Positions 1 through 8,876 of a DNA stretch of 64,000 nucleotides are shown one piece after another. The notes under the pieces are model-generated. The model was not told where the DNA came from, searched no databases, and saw only the letters and a program-made list of their open reading frames with translations. Position 1 is the first letter of the stretch. Each line of letters opens with the position of its first letter. The translations under genes were made by a program, and so were the position numbers. The DNA comes from JASLEW01 sp035544875 (lineage in GTDB: Bacteria > Acidobacteriota > Thermoanaerobaculia > Multivoradales > UBA5704): the NCBI GenBank assembly GCA_035544875.1, contig DASZZP010000086.1:1-64000 (forward strand), written 5' to 3'.

Positions 1-1
1 T

Positions 2-139
2 TCGGCACTCGTCGGGGCAATCGAGGACTATGTGGCTCAGTCGAACCAGAAGCCGCACGTCTTCGTGTGGACCGCTGCCACCGACACCATCTTGGCGAAA
101 ATCGCCAAATGTCAAGAAGCGTTGGACGCACTACACTAG
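2..139 (+). CDS. IS630-family transposase, C-terminal end (partial)
   Basis: The first 45 codons of the window are open and end at a TAG at 137-139. The peptide contains KPHVFVWTATTDTILAKIAK-type sequence (here KPHVFVWTAATDTILAKIAK) followed by a Cys-Gln and a short tail, which is the usual C-terminus of IS630-family DDE transposases. The start and catalytic core lie left of the window, so whether the gene is intact cannot be judged. No clear terminal inverted repeat could be recognised in the roughly 100 bases before the next gene. Confidence 0.75.
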   Translation, partial: SALVGAIEDYVAQSNQKPHVFVWTAATDTILAKIAKCQEALDALH

Positions 140-240
140 AGCAGCCCGCAGAGCCCGCCGGCCGGCCTTGACCCCGCCTCCCCGATCTCTTACTCTCGGC
201 GTCGATTGCGGCTGGAAGCGGCCGCGAGGGAGAGGTTTAT

Positions 241-1257
<1,017 letters not shown>

Positions 1258-1293
1258 CCGACTCGGCGAGGAAGAAGGAGGAGACGAGCAAGG

Positions 1294-3156
1294 ATGTATT
1301 GCCAGGCCTGCGGCGCCCTCAACCGGGATGACCAGGAGTACTGCCTGCGCTGTCACCAGAAGCTGCTGGTGCTGTCCGGCGGCGTGCAGGGCGAAGAGGA
1401 GCCTTACGAAGAGCCGAGCAGCGGCGGCAGCAGCGACGAGAGCTTCTCCTTCGACGAGCACCTGCTCGAGCGGATCTCGATCCTCGAGGAGGCTGTCAAG
1501 CGCACCGCCGAGACGGTTCGCCAGCTGCTCGGCGCCCTGCACAAGCAGGAGAAGAACATCCTGATCAGCCAGACCGGCATCTCCGCGCTGCGCGAGCTGC
1601 TCGAGCAGAAGCGCGTCATCGCCGGCGACGAGTGGAACGACCTCTGGGAGTCCAAGATGGACTACCAGCTGCTGGCGCTCGAAAAGCGGGAGCGCTTCCT
1701 CTCGATCAAGGAGCGGATCGCGGCGCTGCACCACGGCGACAAGAGAAAAGTCTTCCTGCAGCACCTGGAAGACGCCGAATACGCCCTCTTTGCCTTCGAC
1801 ATCGAGCAGGCGGTGGCGGCTCTCGAGTCCGCCTACAAGCTCGATCGCGAGAATTACGAGCTGGCGTACTTCCTGGGCGAGACCCATTTCAACGAGGGCG
1901 AGAGCGCCAAGGCGCTGACCTTCTTCTCGCGCGTCCTGGAGGTCAAGCCGGACCACTACGAGGGGTTGGTCTACAGCGGCGTCATCCATTACGAGCGCGG
2001 CGATCACACCCGCGCCGAGGAGTACTTGAAGCGCGCGGTGGCGATCTATCCCGACAGCTTCCTGCCGCTCTTCAGCCTTGGCGCGGTGTACGCCGGGCAG
2101 GGCAATCTCGCCAGGGCGGTGCTCTTCCTCGAGCGGGCGGTGGAGATCGACGCGGTGCCGCAGGCGCTCTATCTGCTGGGCAGCTGCTGCTACGAGATGG
2201 GCAAGCTGTCGCCGGCCGTCCAGCACCTGCAGGAGGCGGTGCGGCACGACCCGGCGTTCGAGGAGGCGCACCATCTGCTCGGGCTGGCCTACCTCGACCG
2301 GCACTGGAACCGCAAGGCGCTCGAGGCATTCAGGCAGGCGCAGCGGCTCAATCCCAAGAAGCTCCAGTACCAGGACCTGGTGCGCTACCTCTCGGGCCAT
2401 CCGGGCGGCAGCCCGCTGCCGGGAGTGGATGGCGAGGCGGCCACCTGGCTGTCGAAAGGCGAGGAGTTCCTGGCCCGCGAGAACCTCAAGCAGGCCCACG
2501 CCTGCTACCGGCGGGCGCTGGCCCTCGATCCCGAAAACCCGACGCTGCTGATGTCCTACGCCCTGCTCTGCCTGCACCTCAACCGCAGCCAGGAGATCGA
2601 GGCGGTGACCCAGAAGGTGCTCGACCTGAACCCCGGCGAGATGCTCAGGGCGACCGCCTGCGCGGCGCTCATCGAGGCGCTGCGCAGCCAGGGCAAGTAC
2701 CGGGAGGGCAACCGCATCGGCATGCGCATGGTCGACGAGGGCGACTCCAACTTCAGCAAGACCATCGCCTACTACGAGATGGCTTACAACCTGGCCGAGA
2801 TGGAGGAAGACCTCGACGAGGCGCTGTCGTTCGCCAAGCGCTCGGTCGAGCTGTCGCCCGACGAGATCAAGCAGTTCCCGCTGGCGGCGCTCGGCTGGGT
2901 CCACTACAAGCGCCGCGAGTTCGAAAAGGCGATCGACTTCCTGTCGAAATCGAGCGAGCTGGGTCCGTCCTCGACCACCCTCACCCATCTCGGCATGGCG
3001 CTGCTCGCCTCGGGGGAAGAGGACCGGGCGCGTACGGTCCTCGCGCACGCGCGCAACCTGGGCGACCGCGGGTTCGGGCTGCAAGAGAAGATGATGGAGT
3101 GTATGAAAGACTCGACGCGCCTGCTCGAGCGCGTGCGGCGCGGCCAGAAGCGGTAG
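1294..3156 (+). CDS. Zinc-ribbon and TPR-repeat protein
   Basis: A 620-residue scaffold-type protein. It opens with a four-cysteine zinc ribbon (C3, C6, C17, C20), followed by an acidic Ser/Gly linker, a helical probably coiled-coil segment around residues 50-120, and a long array of tetratricopeptide repeats from about residue 150 to the end (recurrent A-x-FF/FL-xRA-x-x-x-x-P-x units). No signal peptide or membrane segment, so it is probably cytoplasmic and mediates protein contacts. ATG start with AAGGAGGAG a few bases upstream. The partner cannot be told from context; it sits between hbd and proS, on the same strand, with 36 and 178 bp spacers. Confidence 0.85.
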   Translation: MYCQACGALNRDDQEYCLRCHQKLLVLSGGVQGEEEPYEEPSSGGSSDESFSFDEHLLERISILEEAVKRTAETVRQLLGALHKQEKNILISQTGISALRELLEQKRVIAGDEWNDLWESKMDYQLLALEKRERFLSIKERIAALHHGDKRKVFLQHLEDAEYALFAFDIEQAVAALESAYKLDRENYELAYFLGETHFNEGESAKALTFFSRVLEVKPDHYEGLVYSGVIHYERGDHTRAEEYLKRAVAIYPDSFLPLFSLGAVYAGQGNLARAVLFLERAVEIDAVPQALYLLGSCCYEMGKLSPAVQHLQEAVRHDPAFEEAHHLLGLAYLDRHWNRKALEAFRQAQRLNPKKLQYQDLVRYLSGHPGGSPLPGVDGEAATWLSKGEEFLARENLKQAHACYRRALALDPENPTLLMSYALLCLHLNRSQEIEAVTQKVLDLNPGEMLRATACAALIEALRSQGKYREGNRIGMRMVDEGDSNFSKTIAYYEMAYNLAEMEEDLDEALSFAKRSVELSPDEIKQFPLAALGWVHYKRREFEKAIDFLSKSSELGPSSTTLTHLGMALLASGEEDRARTVLAHARNLGDRGFGLQEKMMECMKDSTRLLERVRRGQKR

Positions 3157-3334
3157 CCGGACCATGGCTCCGGCGACCGCGGCGATCGCGGCGGCCGGGC
3201 GGGCGACGGCGGCCAGCGGCGGCTCACCAGCTCTCATCGTTCGCGAGTCGACAAAGAGATCCACACGGGCGGCTGGGCTGGAAGGGCCCAGGCCCTGGGG
3301 CGCCGGCAGACCGCCGGCACGGAGGGGATGACGA

Positions 3335-5119
3335 ATGCGCTGGAGCGCTTACTACCTGTTCACCACCCGCGAGATGCCGAGCGATGCGGAAGTGATCAGT
3401 CACCAGCTGATGGTGCGCGCCGGGATGATCAAGAAAGTCGCGGCGGGGATCTACAGCTACCTGCCCTTTGGCTGGCGCAGCGTCGCCAAGCTGATGGCAA
3501 TCGTGCACCGCGAGCTGGACGCGACCGGCGCGCTGGAGCTCGAGCTGCCGGCGATCCAGCCGGCCGAGCTGTGGCAGGAGTCGGGGCGCTGGGGGCGCTA
3601 CGGCAAGGAGCTGCTGCGCATCAAAGACCGGCACGAGCGCGATTTCGTCTTCGGACCGACGCACGAAGAGGTGGTGACCGACCTGGTGCGGCGCGACGTC
3701 AAGAGCTACCGCCAGCTGCCGTTCAACCTCTACCAGATCCAGACCAAGTTCAGGGATGAGATCAGGCCGCGCTTCGGCCTGATGCGCGGCCGCGAGTTCC
3801 TGATGAAGGACGCCTACTCCTTCCATGCCAGCGCGGCGAGCCTGGAGACGACCTACCGCGCCATGGGCGACGCCTACTGCCGCATCTTCGAGTCGTGCCA
3901 CCTCGACTACACCATGGTCGAGGCCGATACCGGGGCGATCGGCGGCTCGGCCTCGCACGAGTTCATGGTGGTGGCAGAGACCGGCGAGAGCGCGGTCGTG
4001 CGCTGCCCTGCGTGCGCCTACGCCGCCAACGTCGAGAAGGCGGAGACCCGGCTGGCGGGCGCGGCCCCCTCTGCTACCACCACGGCCGCCGCGACCGCCG
4101 AGCCGGCAGCGGCGGCGGCCACGACCACCCCGCTGGCCGCGGCGCCGGCCGGCCCCCATCCGCCGCAGCCGCTGGCCGAGGTCGCGACCCCCGGGCTGCA
4201 CACCGTCGAGGAGGTGGCGCGCTTCCTCAAGGTGTCGCCCCGCAGGGTGGTCAAGACCCTGATCTATGAGACCGAGCAGGGGCTGGTGGCGGCGGCCATC
4301 CGCGGCGACCGCGAGATCAACGAGGTCAAGCTGGCGAATCACCTGGGCGTCCAGCACGCGGCGCTGGCCGGCGAGGAGAAGGTGCGCCAATCGACCGCCG
4401 CGCCGGTCGGGTTCGCCGGTCCGGTGGGCCTCTCCCTGCGGCTGATCGCCGACCAGACCGTGCGCGGGCTCACCAACTTCGTGGCTGGCGCCAACCGGGC
4501 GGACGCTCACCTGACCGGCGTCAACTGGGGGCGCGACGCCGAGCCCTACGCCTGGGCCGACCTCCTGCTGGTCACCGGCGGCGATCTCTGCCCGCGCTGC
4601 GACGGCCGCCTCGAGCTCTTCCGCGGCATCGAGGTCGGCCACATCTTCAAGCTGGGGACCAAGTACTCGGCCGCCATGGCATGCAACTACACCGACGAGA
4701 GCGGCGCCGACCACCCTATGGTCATGGGCTGCTACGGCCTCGGCATCGGCCGCACGGTGGCCGCCGCCATCGAGCAGAACCACGATGCCGACGGCATCAT
4801 CTGGCCGCGTCCGCTGGCGCCCTTCGAGATTCTCCTTGCGGCGCTCAACCCCGACGACCCGCAGGTCGCCCGGGTCGCCGAGGAGCTCTACGCGCAGCTG
4901 CGCCAGCAAGGCGCCGAGGTCCTCTACGACGACCGCGACGAGCGCCCGGGGGTCAAGTTCAAGGACGCCGACCTGATCGGCATCCCGGTGCGCGTCGTGG
5001 TCGGCTCGCGGTCGCTCGCCAGCGGCCAGGTGGAGCTCTCCCTGCGCCGCGACCGCGAGAAGCACCTTGTCCCCCCCGCCGAGGCCGCCGCCCGGGCTCT
5101 CGCGCTGCTCGATCGCTAG
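3335..5119 (+). CDS. proS: Proline--tRNA ligase
   Basis: Charges tRNA-Pro with proline. The 594 residues carry the bacterial-type layout: class II catalytic core with THEEVVTDLV and GREFLMKDAYSFH (motif 2 region, about residues 110-170), an inserted YbaK-like editing domain (about 275-400) that removes mischarged alanine, motif 3 GLGIGRTVAAAIEQNHD (about 468-484) and the C-terminal anticodon-binding domain (about 495-590). ATG start with GGAGGGG upstream. Unusual: an Ala/Thr/Pro-rich linker of about 35 residues separates the catalytic core from the editing domain (around residues 245-280). Monocistronic; its 3' side runs directly into a repeat-rich gap. Confidence 0.96.
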   Translation: MRWSAYYLFTTREMPSDAEVISHQLMVRAGMIKKVAAGIYSYLPFGWRSVAKLMAIVHRELDATGALELELPAIQPAELWQESGRWGRYGKELLRIKDRHERDFVFGPTHEEVVTDLVRRDVKSYRQLPFNLYQIQTKFRDEIRPRFGLMRGREFLMKDAYSFHASAASLETTYRAMGDAYCRIFESCHLDYTMVEADTGAIGGSASHEFMVVAETGESAVVRCPACAYAANVEKAETRLAGAAPSATTTAAATAEPAAAAATTTPLAAAPAGPHPPQPLAEVATPGLHTVEEVARFLKVSPRRVVKTLIYETEQGLVAAAIRGDREINEVKLANHLGVQHAALAGEEKVRQSTAAPVGFAGPVGLSLRLIADQTVRGLTNFVAGANRADAHLTGVNWGRDAEPYAWADLLLVTGGDLCPRCDGRLELFRGIEVGHIFKLGTKYSAAMACNYTDESGADHPMVMGCYGLGIGRTVAAAIEQNHDADGIIWPRPLAPFEILLAALNPDDPQVARVAEELYAQLRQQGAEVLYDDRDERPGVKFKDADLIGIPVRVVVGSRSLASGQVELSLRRDREKHLVPPAEAAARALALLDR

Positions 5120-5136
5120 CCAGGGACTAGCCAGTC

Positions 5137-5247
5137 GATCGCCGGTCTTCTCGGGCCGAGCGTCGAAAGCTGGTTGCCCGGAGGAGCCCGAGGACGGCGA
5201 GGGACCCGCGGGGCTGCGCGGAGGTGCAGGTGCACGCCGGGCTCCGC
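5137..5247. repeat. Dispersed repeat modules A1 and C1 (downstream of proS)
   Basis: Module A (5137-5184, ending in GCTGGTTGCCCGGAGG) and module C (5201-5247, ending in TGCACGCCGGGCTC) recur in the same order at 44486-44637, where a third module is inserted between them. Both copies lie in non-coding DNA next to gene ends. Confidence 0.7.
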
Positions 5248-5270
5248 AGCCTCCTCGATCGAGAGCGGCC

Positions 5271-5371
5271 GCGCCATCTGCAGGGCCTCCCTCACTGCAC
5301 CAGCTTCGTTGAGGGAGCGGGGGAAGTCTGCGAGGGCTGGATCGCAGTGAGTGAGGCCCTGCAAATGGCGC
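5271..5371. repeat. Long imperfect hairpin repeat E1
   Basis: Arms of 28 bp (5271-5298 and 5344-5371) are inverted repeats with only two mismatches. The 45-base centre holds a CCAGC/GCTGG pair that can extend the stem. A related element with different but still complementary arms lies at 20203-20305. No protein-like reading frame is conserved in both. This is non-coding structured DNA or RNA between proS and the LamG-like gene. Confidence 0.75.
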
Positions 5372-5455
5372 TCCGGCAGGCGGGGACCTCGACCTGCCAG
5401 GACAGACCCGGCATTGCCGCGCGGAAGCACGCCCTCCGGCCTTCTCCCGGCAGGT

Positions 5456-5502
5456 CGGCCGCCCCCCGTCCGGTAATGGACTGGCGGCATTCCCCGGAGG
5501 GC
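5456..5502. repeat. Hairpin repeat D3 (diverged copy)
   Basis: On the minus strand this reads CCCTCCGGGGAATGCCGCC followed by GTCC-ATTACC-GGAC, matching the conserved flank and loop of the D hairpin family seen at 41101-41128, 44863-44890 and 59744-59770. The stem is interrupted here, so this looks like a decayed member. Confidence 0.6.
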
Positions 5503-5517
5503 CCTCCCCGCAGGTCG

Positions 5518-5562
5518 GCCGGCAGGTTCACCATTGCCGGCACTCCCGGCAGGTCGGAATCG
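5518..5562. repeat. Dispersed repeat module B1
   Basis: A 45-bp segment containing CATTGCCGGCACTCCC and GCAGGTCGGA. A near-identical copy is at 44534-44578, inside the A-B-C mosaic upstream of the symporter gene. It ends about 55 bp before the start of the next coding region. Confidence 0.7.
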
Positions 5563-5617
5563 TGCCGGAGCGGCGCGGCTTTTCCGTCTCTCTGGGTTAG
5601 GGGCTGGAGGCACGACG

Positions 5618-6454
5618 GTGGAAGAACGGCTGCGGTCACGAGAGGGCTTTGGATGCGGATGCTTCATGGGTGTGGTCGGGGTCCTACTGCTGCTGCCGAC
5701 CTGGGCCGGTCACTGCCGCCCGCACCGCTCGCAGCCCGACGGCGGCGGCGGTCCCTCCGGCCGCCCCGGTCCGACCGCGGAGCAGGCCGCCGGTCGAGAG
5801 CGGGCGGTGACGCTCGAGGCCTGGGTGCTGCTGAGCAGCTACCGGGGATGCCCGGTGCTCGTCGAGCGGGCAGGATACCGGCTCGGCCTGGTGTGCGATC
5901 AGACAGGCGGCGCGGCTGGCTTCCTGGCCTTTGCTGGCCCGTTCGCCGGCCGGGCCTTCATGACCGACGAAGTCGTGCCGCTCGGGAAGTGGGTTCACGT
6001 TGCCGGCAGCCACGACGGGTGGGTGACCGAGCTCCTGATCGATCGGCGGTGGGCCACGGCAACCGCACTGGGCCGGCTTCCGCTCCCGCTGGGCCGCGAC
6101 CCCTGGGAGTGGTCGCCCACCGCAGGGGGCAAGCGCTGCTTGCCTGACTGCCCGGCGCGGCGACGGCCGCTCGACGGCGAGCTGGGCGGCAGCCGGCTGG
6201 TCTGGCGCGGGAGGACCGCGGCCCAGCTCACCGCGACGCGCGGCAGCCCCGGCCACTTCGCAGCCATTGACGAGCCGGGCGAGATCGCCGCCTTTGCCCA
6301 GCAGCGGGCGCCCTCCGCACCGCCGCCAGCCCAGAGGATGACGCCCACCGGCTGGCTCATCGCCGGCGCCGTTCTGGCCGCCTCCTCCTTCATGGTCGCG
6401 TTCGGAGTGTTTCTTCTTGCCCGCAGCGCGGCGGAAATGAGCGCGGTGTCGTGA
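5618..6454 (+). CDS. LamG/concanavalin-like membrane protein
   Basis: A 278-residue exported protein. An N-terminal hydrophobic segment (FMGVVGVLLLLPTWAG, about residues 16-31) serves as signal or anchor. A jelly-roll LamG-like region follows (about 60-215, with VTLEAWVLL, GKWVHVAGSHDG and LLIDRRW, the hallmark strands of this fold), then a C-terminal transmembrane helix (about 250-272). GTG was chosen as start because GGAGG lies 7 bases upstream; upstream in-frame codons fall in repeat module B1. The stop codon overlaps the next gene (GTGA). The fold suggests binding of a carbohydrate or other surface ligand; no catalytic residues are recognisable. Confidence 0.7.
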   Translation: MEERLRSREGFGCGCFMGVVGVLLLLPTWAGHCRPHRSQPDGGGGPSGRPGPTAEQAAGRERAVTLEAWVLLSSYRGCPVLVERAGYRLGLVCDQTGGAAGFLAFAGPFAGRAFMTDEVVPLGKWVHVAGSHDGWVTELLIDRRWATATALGRLPLPLGRDPWEWSPTAGGKRCLPDCPARRRPLDGELGGSRLVWRGRTAAQLTATRGSPGHFAAIDEPGEIAAFAQQRAPSAPPPAQRMTPTGWLIAGAVLAASSFMVAFGVFLLARSAAEMSAVS

Positions 6455-6819
6455 CCTGGCTTTTTCTCTACCCGTTGCTGCGCCCGCTCGTGCGGTGGGC
6501 AGTGCTGCTCGCGCTACTGGTGGCCGCCGATGCGCTGCTCCGCAGCCTACTCCGGTTCTTCATCACCGCCTGCATCGACCCTTACCTGCCACGCCCGGTC
6601 GCCGGGGCGCTCGCGCTCATCCTGATCGCTTCCGCGATCTTCCTCTTCGCGGCCCTCCGCGTAAGGCGGAGACGCCGCCGCCGCCGGCGAGAGCAGGCCA
6701 CTCATCCAACCGCGCCGGGTGGTTTCGCGGGGAGGTGGGAGATGGTGGACGAGTTTGGGCAGCCGCTGTCCTCCATGGGAGCTGGGTGCAGCGGCCCCTA
6801 TCACGTCGATCCCATGTAG
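6451..6819 (+). CDS. Small two-helix membrane protein
   Basis: A 122-residue protein beginning with a GTG that overlaps the preceding stop codon, so the two are translationally coupled. It has two hydrophobic helices (about residues 12-36 and 50-70) followed by a run of arginines (about 71-80) and a soluble tail with GRWEMVDEFGQPL. The positive-inside rule puts the Arg run in the cytoplasm. No family recognised. It probably works with the LamG-like protein before it. Confidence 0.55.
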   Translation: MTWLFLYPLLRPLVRWAVLLALLVAADALLRSLLRFFITACIDPYLPRPVAGALALILIASAIFLFAALRVRRRRRRRRREQATHPTAPGGFAGRWEMVDEFGQPLSSMGAGCSGPYHVDPM

Positions 6820-6897
6820 CGTACGGAAGTCAGCAACCTGCAAGCCCCTCGTTCGTCCAGGAGTGCTGGACGAATCCGGAGCGAGCGCCGCATACTT

Positions 6898-7476
6898 ATG
6901 CCTGTGAGTGGCAAGAACGCTTGGTCTCCGGTCGACCGCTCGAGGCCGGACGTCTCGCTGCGGGATCTGATTGCGGGCGGCGACCGCAGATCGGTTCGGC
7001 AGTCCGAGCAAGCACGTGCGCTCGTGAACGCAAGGCCGGAGAGGGTCTCCGAGATCGCCGTGCTCGCGGACGATGACGATTGGCTCGTGTCGATGCGCGC
7101 GCTGGATCTACTCGAGAAGCTGGCGCACGAGCACGCTGACTGGGTAGAGCCGTACAAGAAGCTGTTCATCGGCCCGTTGGCCGACAGCGACAAGTGGGAG
7201 GTCCGGCTGCAGGTCGTGCGCGCGCTCCCTCTCCTTGCGTGGACGCCTCGCGAACGAAAGCGCGTGATCGAGATCCTCCACCGCGATGTCGAGCACTCGC
7301 AGAGGTTCGTGGCAGCCTGGGCGCTCGACGGCCTGGCCAAGCTCGCCGAGGCCGACCGCACCCTCCTGTCGCTCGTGACCCCGTATCTCGATTCCTTCGA
7401 GCGCTCGGGCAGCAAGGCGCTCGCGACCCGAGCCAAGCACATCCGCGCACGGCTCCTCGCTCGCGGAATCGCATGA
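6898..7476 (+). CDS. HEAT-repeat-like protein
   Basis: A 192-residue helical protein with HEAT/ARM-type repeats: DDWLVSMRALDLLEKLA, DKWEVRLQVVRALPLLAW and SQRFVAAWALDGLAKLA are successive helix pairs. No signal peptide, enzymatic motif or metal-binding site. Such proteins are usually protein-interaction adaptors. ATG start with weak upstream purines. It is convergent with the radical SAM gene that ends at 7588; the 110 bp between them hold no obvious terminator. Confidence 0.65.
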   Translation: MPVSGKNAWSPVDRSRPDVSLRDLIAGGDRRSVRQSEQARALVNARPERVSEIAVLADDDDWLVSMRALDLLEKLAHEHADWVEPYKKLFIGPLADSDKWEVRLQVVRALPLLAWTPRERKRVIEILHRDVEHSQRFVAAWALDGLAKLAEADRTLLSLVTPYLDSFERSGSKALATRAKHIRARLLARGIA

Positions 7477-7587
7477 CCGAAAGGCAGGTATCGACCCAAA
7501 ACCTTCACCGACAGTTTCGTTTCGGCACGGCGGACCCAGTTGCCGCCCGGGAGCCGCAGGCGGAGATGGGCCGAAGGCGGGGCGGCG

Positions 7588-8625
7588 TCAGCTGGCAGTA
7601 CCGATCTGAACCAGGCGCTGCGGGATCTCGTGTCCCGAGGCACCGCCGGCCCAGACCCTCGCGGGACAACGCAGGCTCTCCCGATCCCCGTTGAGCGCTC
7701 CTCTCAGCCAGCCGATCATCTTCGGCGAATCGATATCCAGCGTTCCATCCGGCAGCAGCTTGCCGATGCGATTGTTGGGATGGTCCAGGGCTACGGTGCA
7801 TTTGCCGAGCTCTCCCGTCGACCGCACCACGTAGGAGCCCAGTGCAGCGGCGTAGCAACCTTGCAGCATGCCCGGCCGAGCGAAGACGTCCTGCCGGTTG
7901 CCGAAGCCCAACTCGGAGGCGCGGGCGCCGAGGCGGCCCAACACCGCTGCCTCCTCGTCTGGCAGCAGCACCGGCAGCTGCGCATCGTGCGGACCTCCGA
8001 AGCGTCGGATCGCCTTGAAGACCACCGCGAAGCGAGGGTCGCCTCCGAGCTCGCGGGCCAGCTCGCCGAGCAGCTGCCCGATCGCCTCCTGGTTGTCCCG
8101 TGTCACATGCAGGCGCAGCAGGACGTCGAAGGCTTCCGTGCTCGGCCGCATGGCCAGAAGGTTGCGCCAGATGGCGGCAAAGCTGCCACCACCCGACCGC
8201 CGGCGGCGCGTGGAGTCATGAGCCTCGCGGCTGCCATCGAGCGAGACTTGGAAGCTGCGGAGGCCTAGAGCAAGCAAACGCGCGAAGCGGTCCGGGGTGA
8301 GCAACGACCCGTTGGTGCTCATCGAACCGATGAAGCGCACTCCGGGATGAACGCGGGTGAGCTCGGCCGCAAAGCCTTGGATCTCCTCGACGATCGGCCA
8401 GGCCAGCAGCGGCTCTCCGCCGAACCAGGAGAGGGAGAGCAGGTCGAGGCCGGCGACCCGCCGGGTCAGCAGCGCCTTGACCCCGCCGATCACCTGCCGC
8501 GACATCTCGCCTGCGCTGAAGTCCTCGAAGCAATACACGCACCTGAAGTTGCACTGCTCCGTCGGCATCAGGATCAGGTGCAGCAGCCGGCTGGAGAGGA
8601 AGGGCGCGACCTCGTCGAAGGTCAT
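7588..8625 (-). CDS. Radical SAM protein, SPASM-like (peptide-modifying type)
   Basis: A 345-residue enzyme with the 4Fe-4S/SAM motif CNFRCVYC (C25, C29, C32), then FGGEPLL, MSTNGSLL and FQVSLDGSREAHD, the order seen in anaerobic sulfatase-maturase-like radical SAM enzymes that act on peptides or proteins. The C-terminus has a SPASM-like first half (GC...GELGKC) but only one more cysteine (RCPAR), so the auxiliary cluster set looks incomplete. The ATG at 8625 overlaps the stop of the 80-residue ORF upstream (ATGA), which implies coupled translation. Last gene of the metzincin/DUF4384/CHAT operon. It probably modifies the upstream small protein or a component of the operon; this is inference. 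Confidence 0.85.
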   Translation of the reverse strand: MTFDEVAPFLSSRLLHLILMPTEQCNFRCVYCFEDFSAGEMSRQVIGGVKALLTRRVAGLDLLSLSWFGGEPLLAWPIVEEIQGFAAELTRVHPGVRFIGSMSTNGSLLTPDRFARLLALGLRSFQVSLDGSREAHDSTRRRRSGGGSFAAIWRNLLAMRPSTEAFDVLLRLHVTRDNQEAIGQLLGELARELGGDPRFAVVFKAIRRFGGPHDAQLPVLLPDEEAAVLGRLGARASELGFGNRQDVFARPGMLQGCYAAALGSYVVRSTGELGKCTVALDHPNNRIGKLLPDGTLDIDSPKMIGWLRGALNGDRESLRCPARVWAGGASGHEIPQRLVQIGTAS

Positions 8626-8864
8626 ACGGGCCACGTGAACGGCGGGCAGGGCGGATCCTGGTGCGCCGGGACCGCGGTGAAATCGAGCCCGGTCACTTTC
8701 CGCGTCACGTGCACTCTGACGTAGCCACGCTCTACCGGGGGAGACTGGCCCGATATGGCAACTCCGCGCAAAACCTTCCAGATCTCCTCGGCCATGACCA
8801 GGTGCAGCTCGCCATCTTTGCCCACTCCAAAACCGATCAATGAGGTCACCTGTTCGTTGCTCAT
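8622..8864 (-). CDS. 80-residue ORF, candidate radical SAM substrate
   Basis: A small protein with an ideal ribosome site (AAAGGAGAT, 6 bases before ATG) lying 12 bp after the CHAT stop and overlapping the radical SAM start by ATGA. It starts MSNEQVTSLIGFGVGKDGEL, has a short helical middle (AEEIWKVLRG), a basic segment and a Pro/aromatic-rich tail with one cysteine (PAHQDPPCPPFTWPV). No known family is recognised. Position and size match a RiPP precursor or a peptide-binding chaperone. The single-Cys, proline-rich tail is the likeliest modified part. Its coupling to both neighbours makes it a real gene; its role is inferred. Confidence 0.6.
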   Translation of the reverse strand: MSNEQVTSLIGFGVGKDGELHLVMAEEIWKVLRGVAISGQSPPVERGYVRVHVTRKVTGLDFTAVPAHQDPPCPPFTWPV

Positions 8865-8876
8865 CTCGATCTCCTT

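Noticed and set aside
5534..5617. Longer N-terminus for the LamG-like protein starting at 5534
   Set aside because: That start would be ATT inside repeat module B1; the GTG at 5618 has GGAGG at proper distance and leads straight into a signal-like helix.
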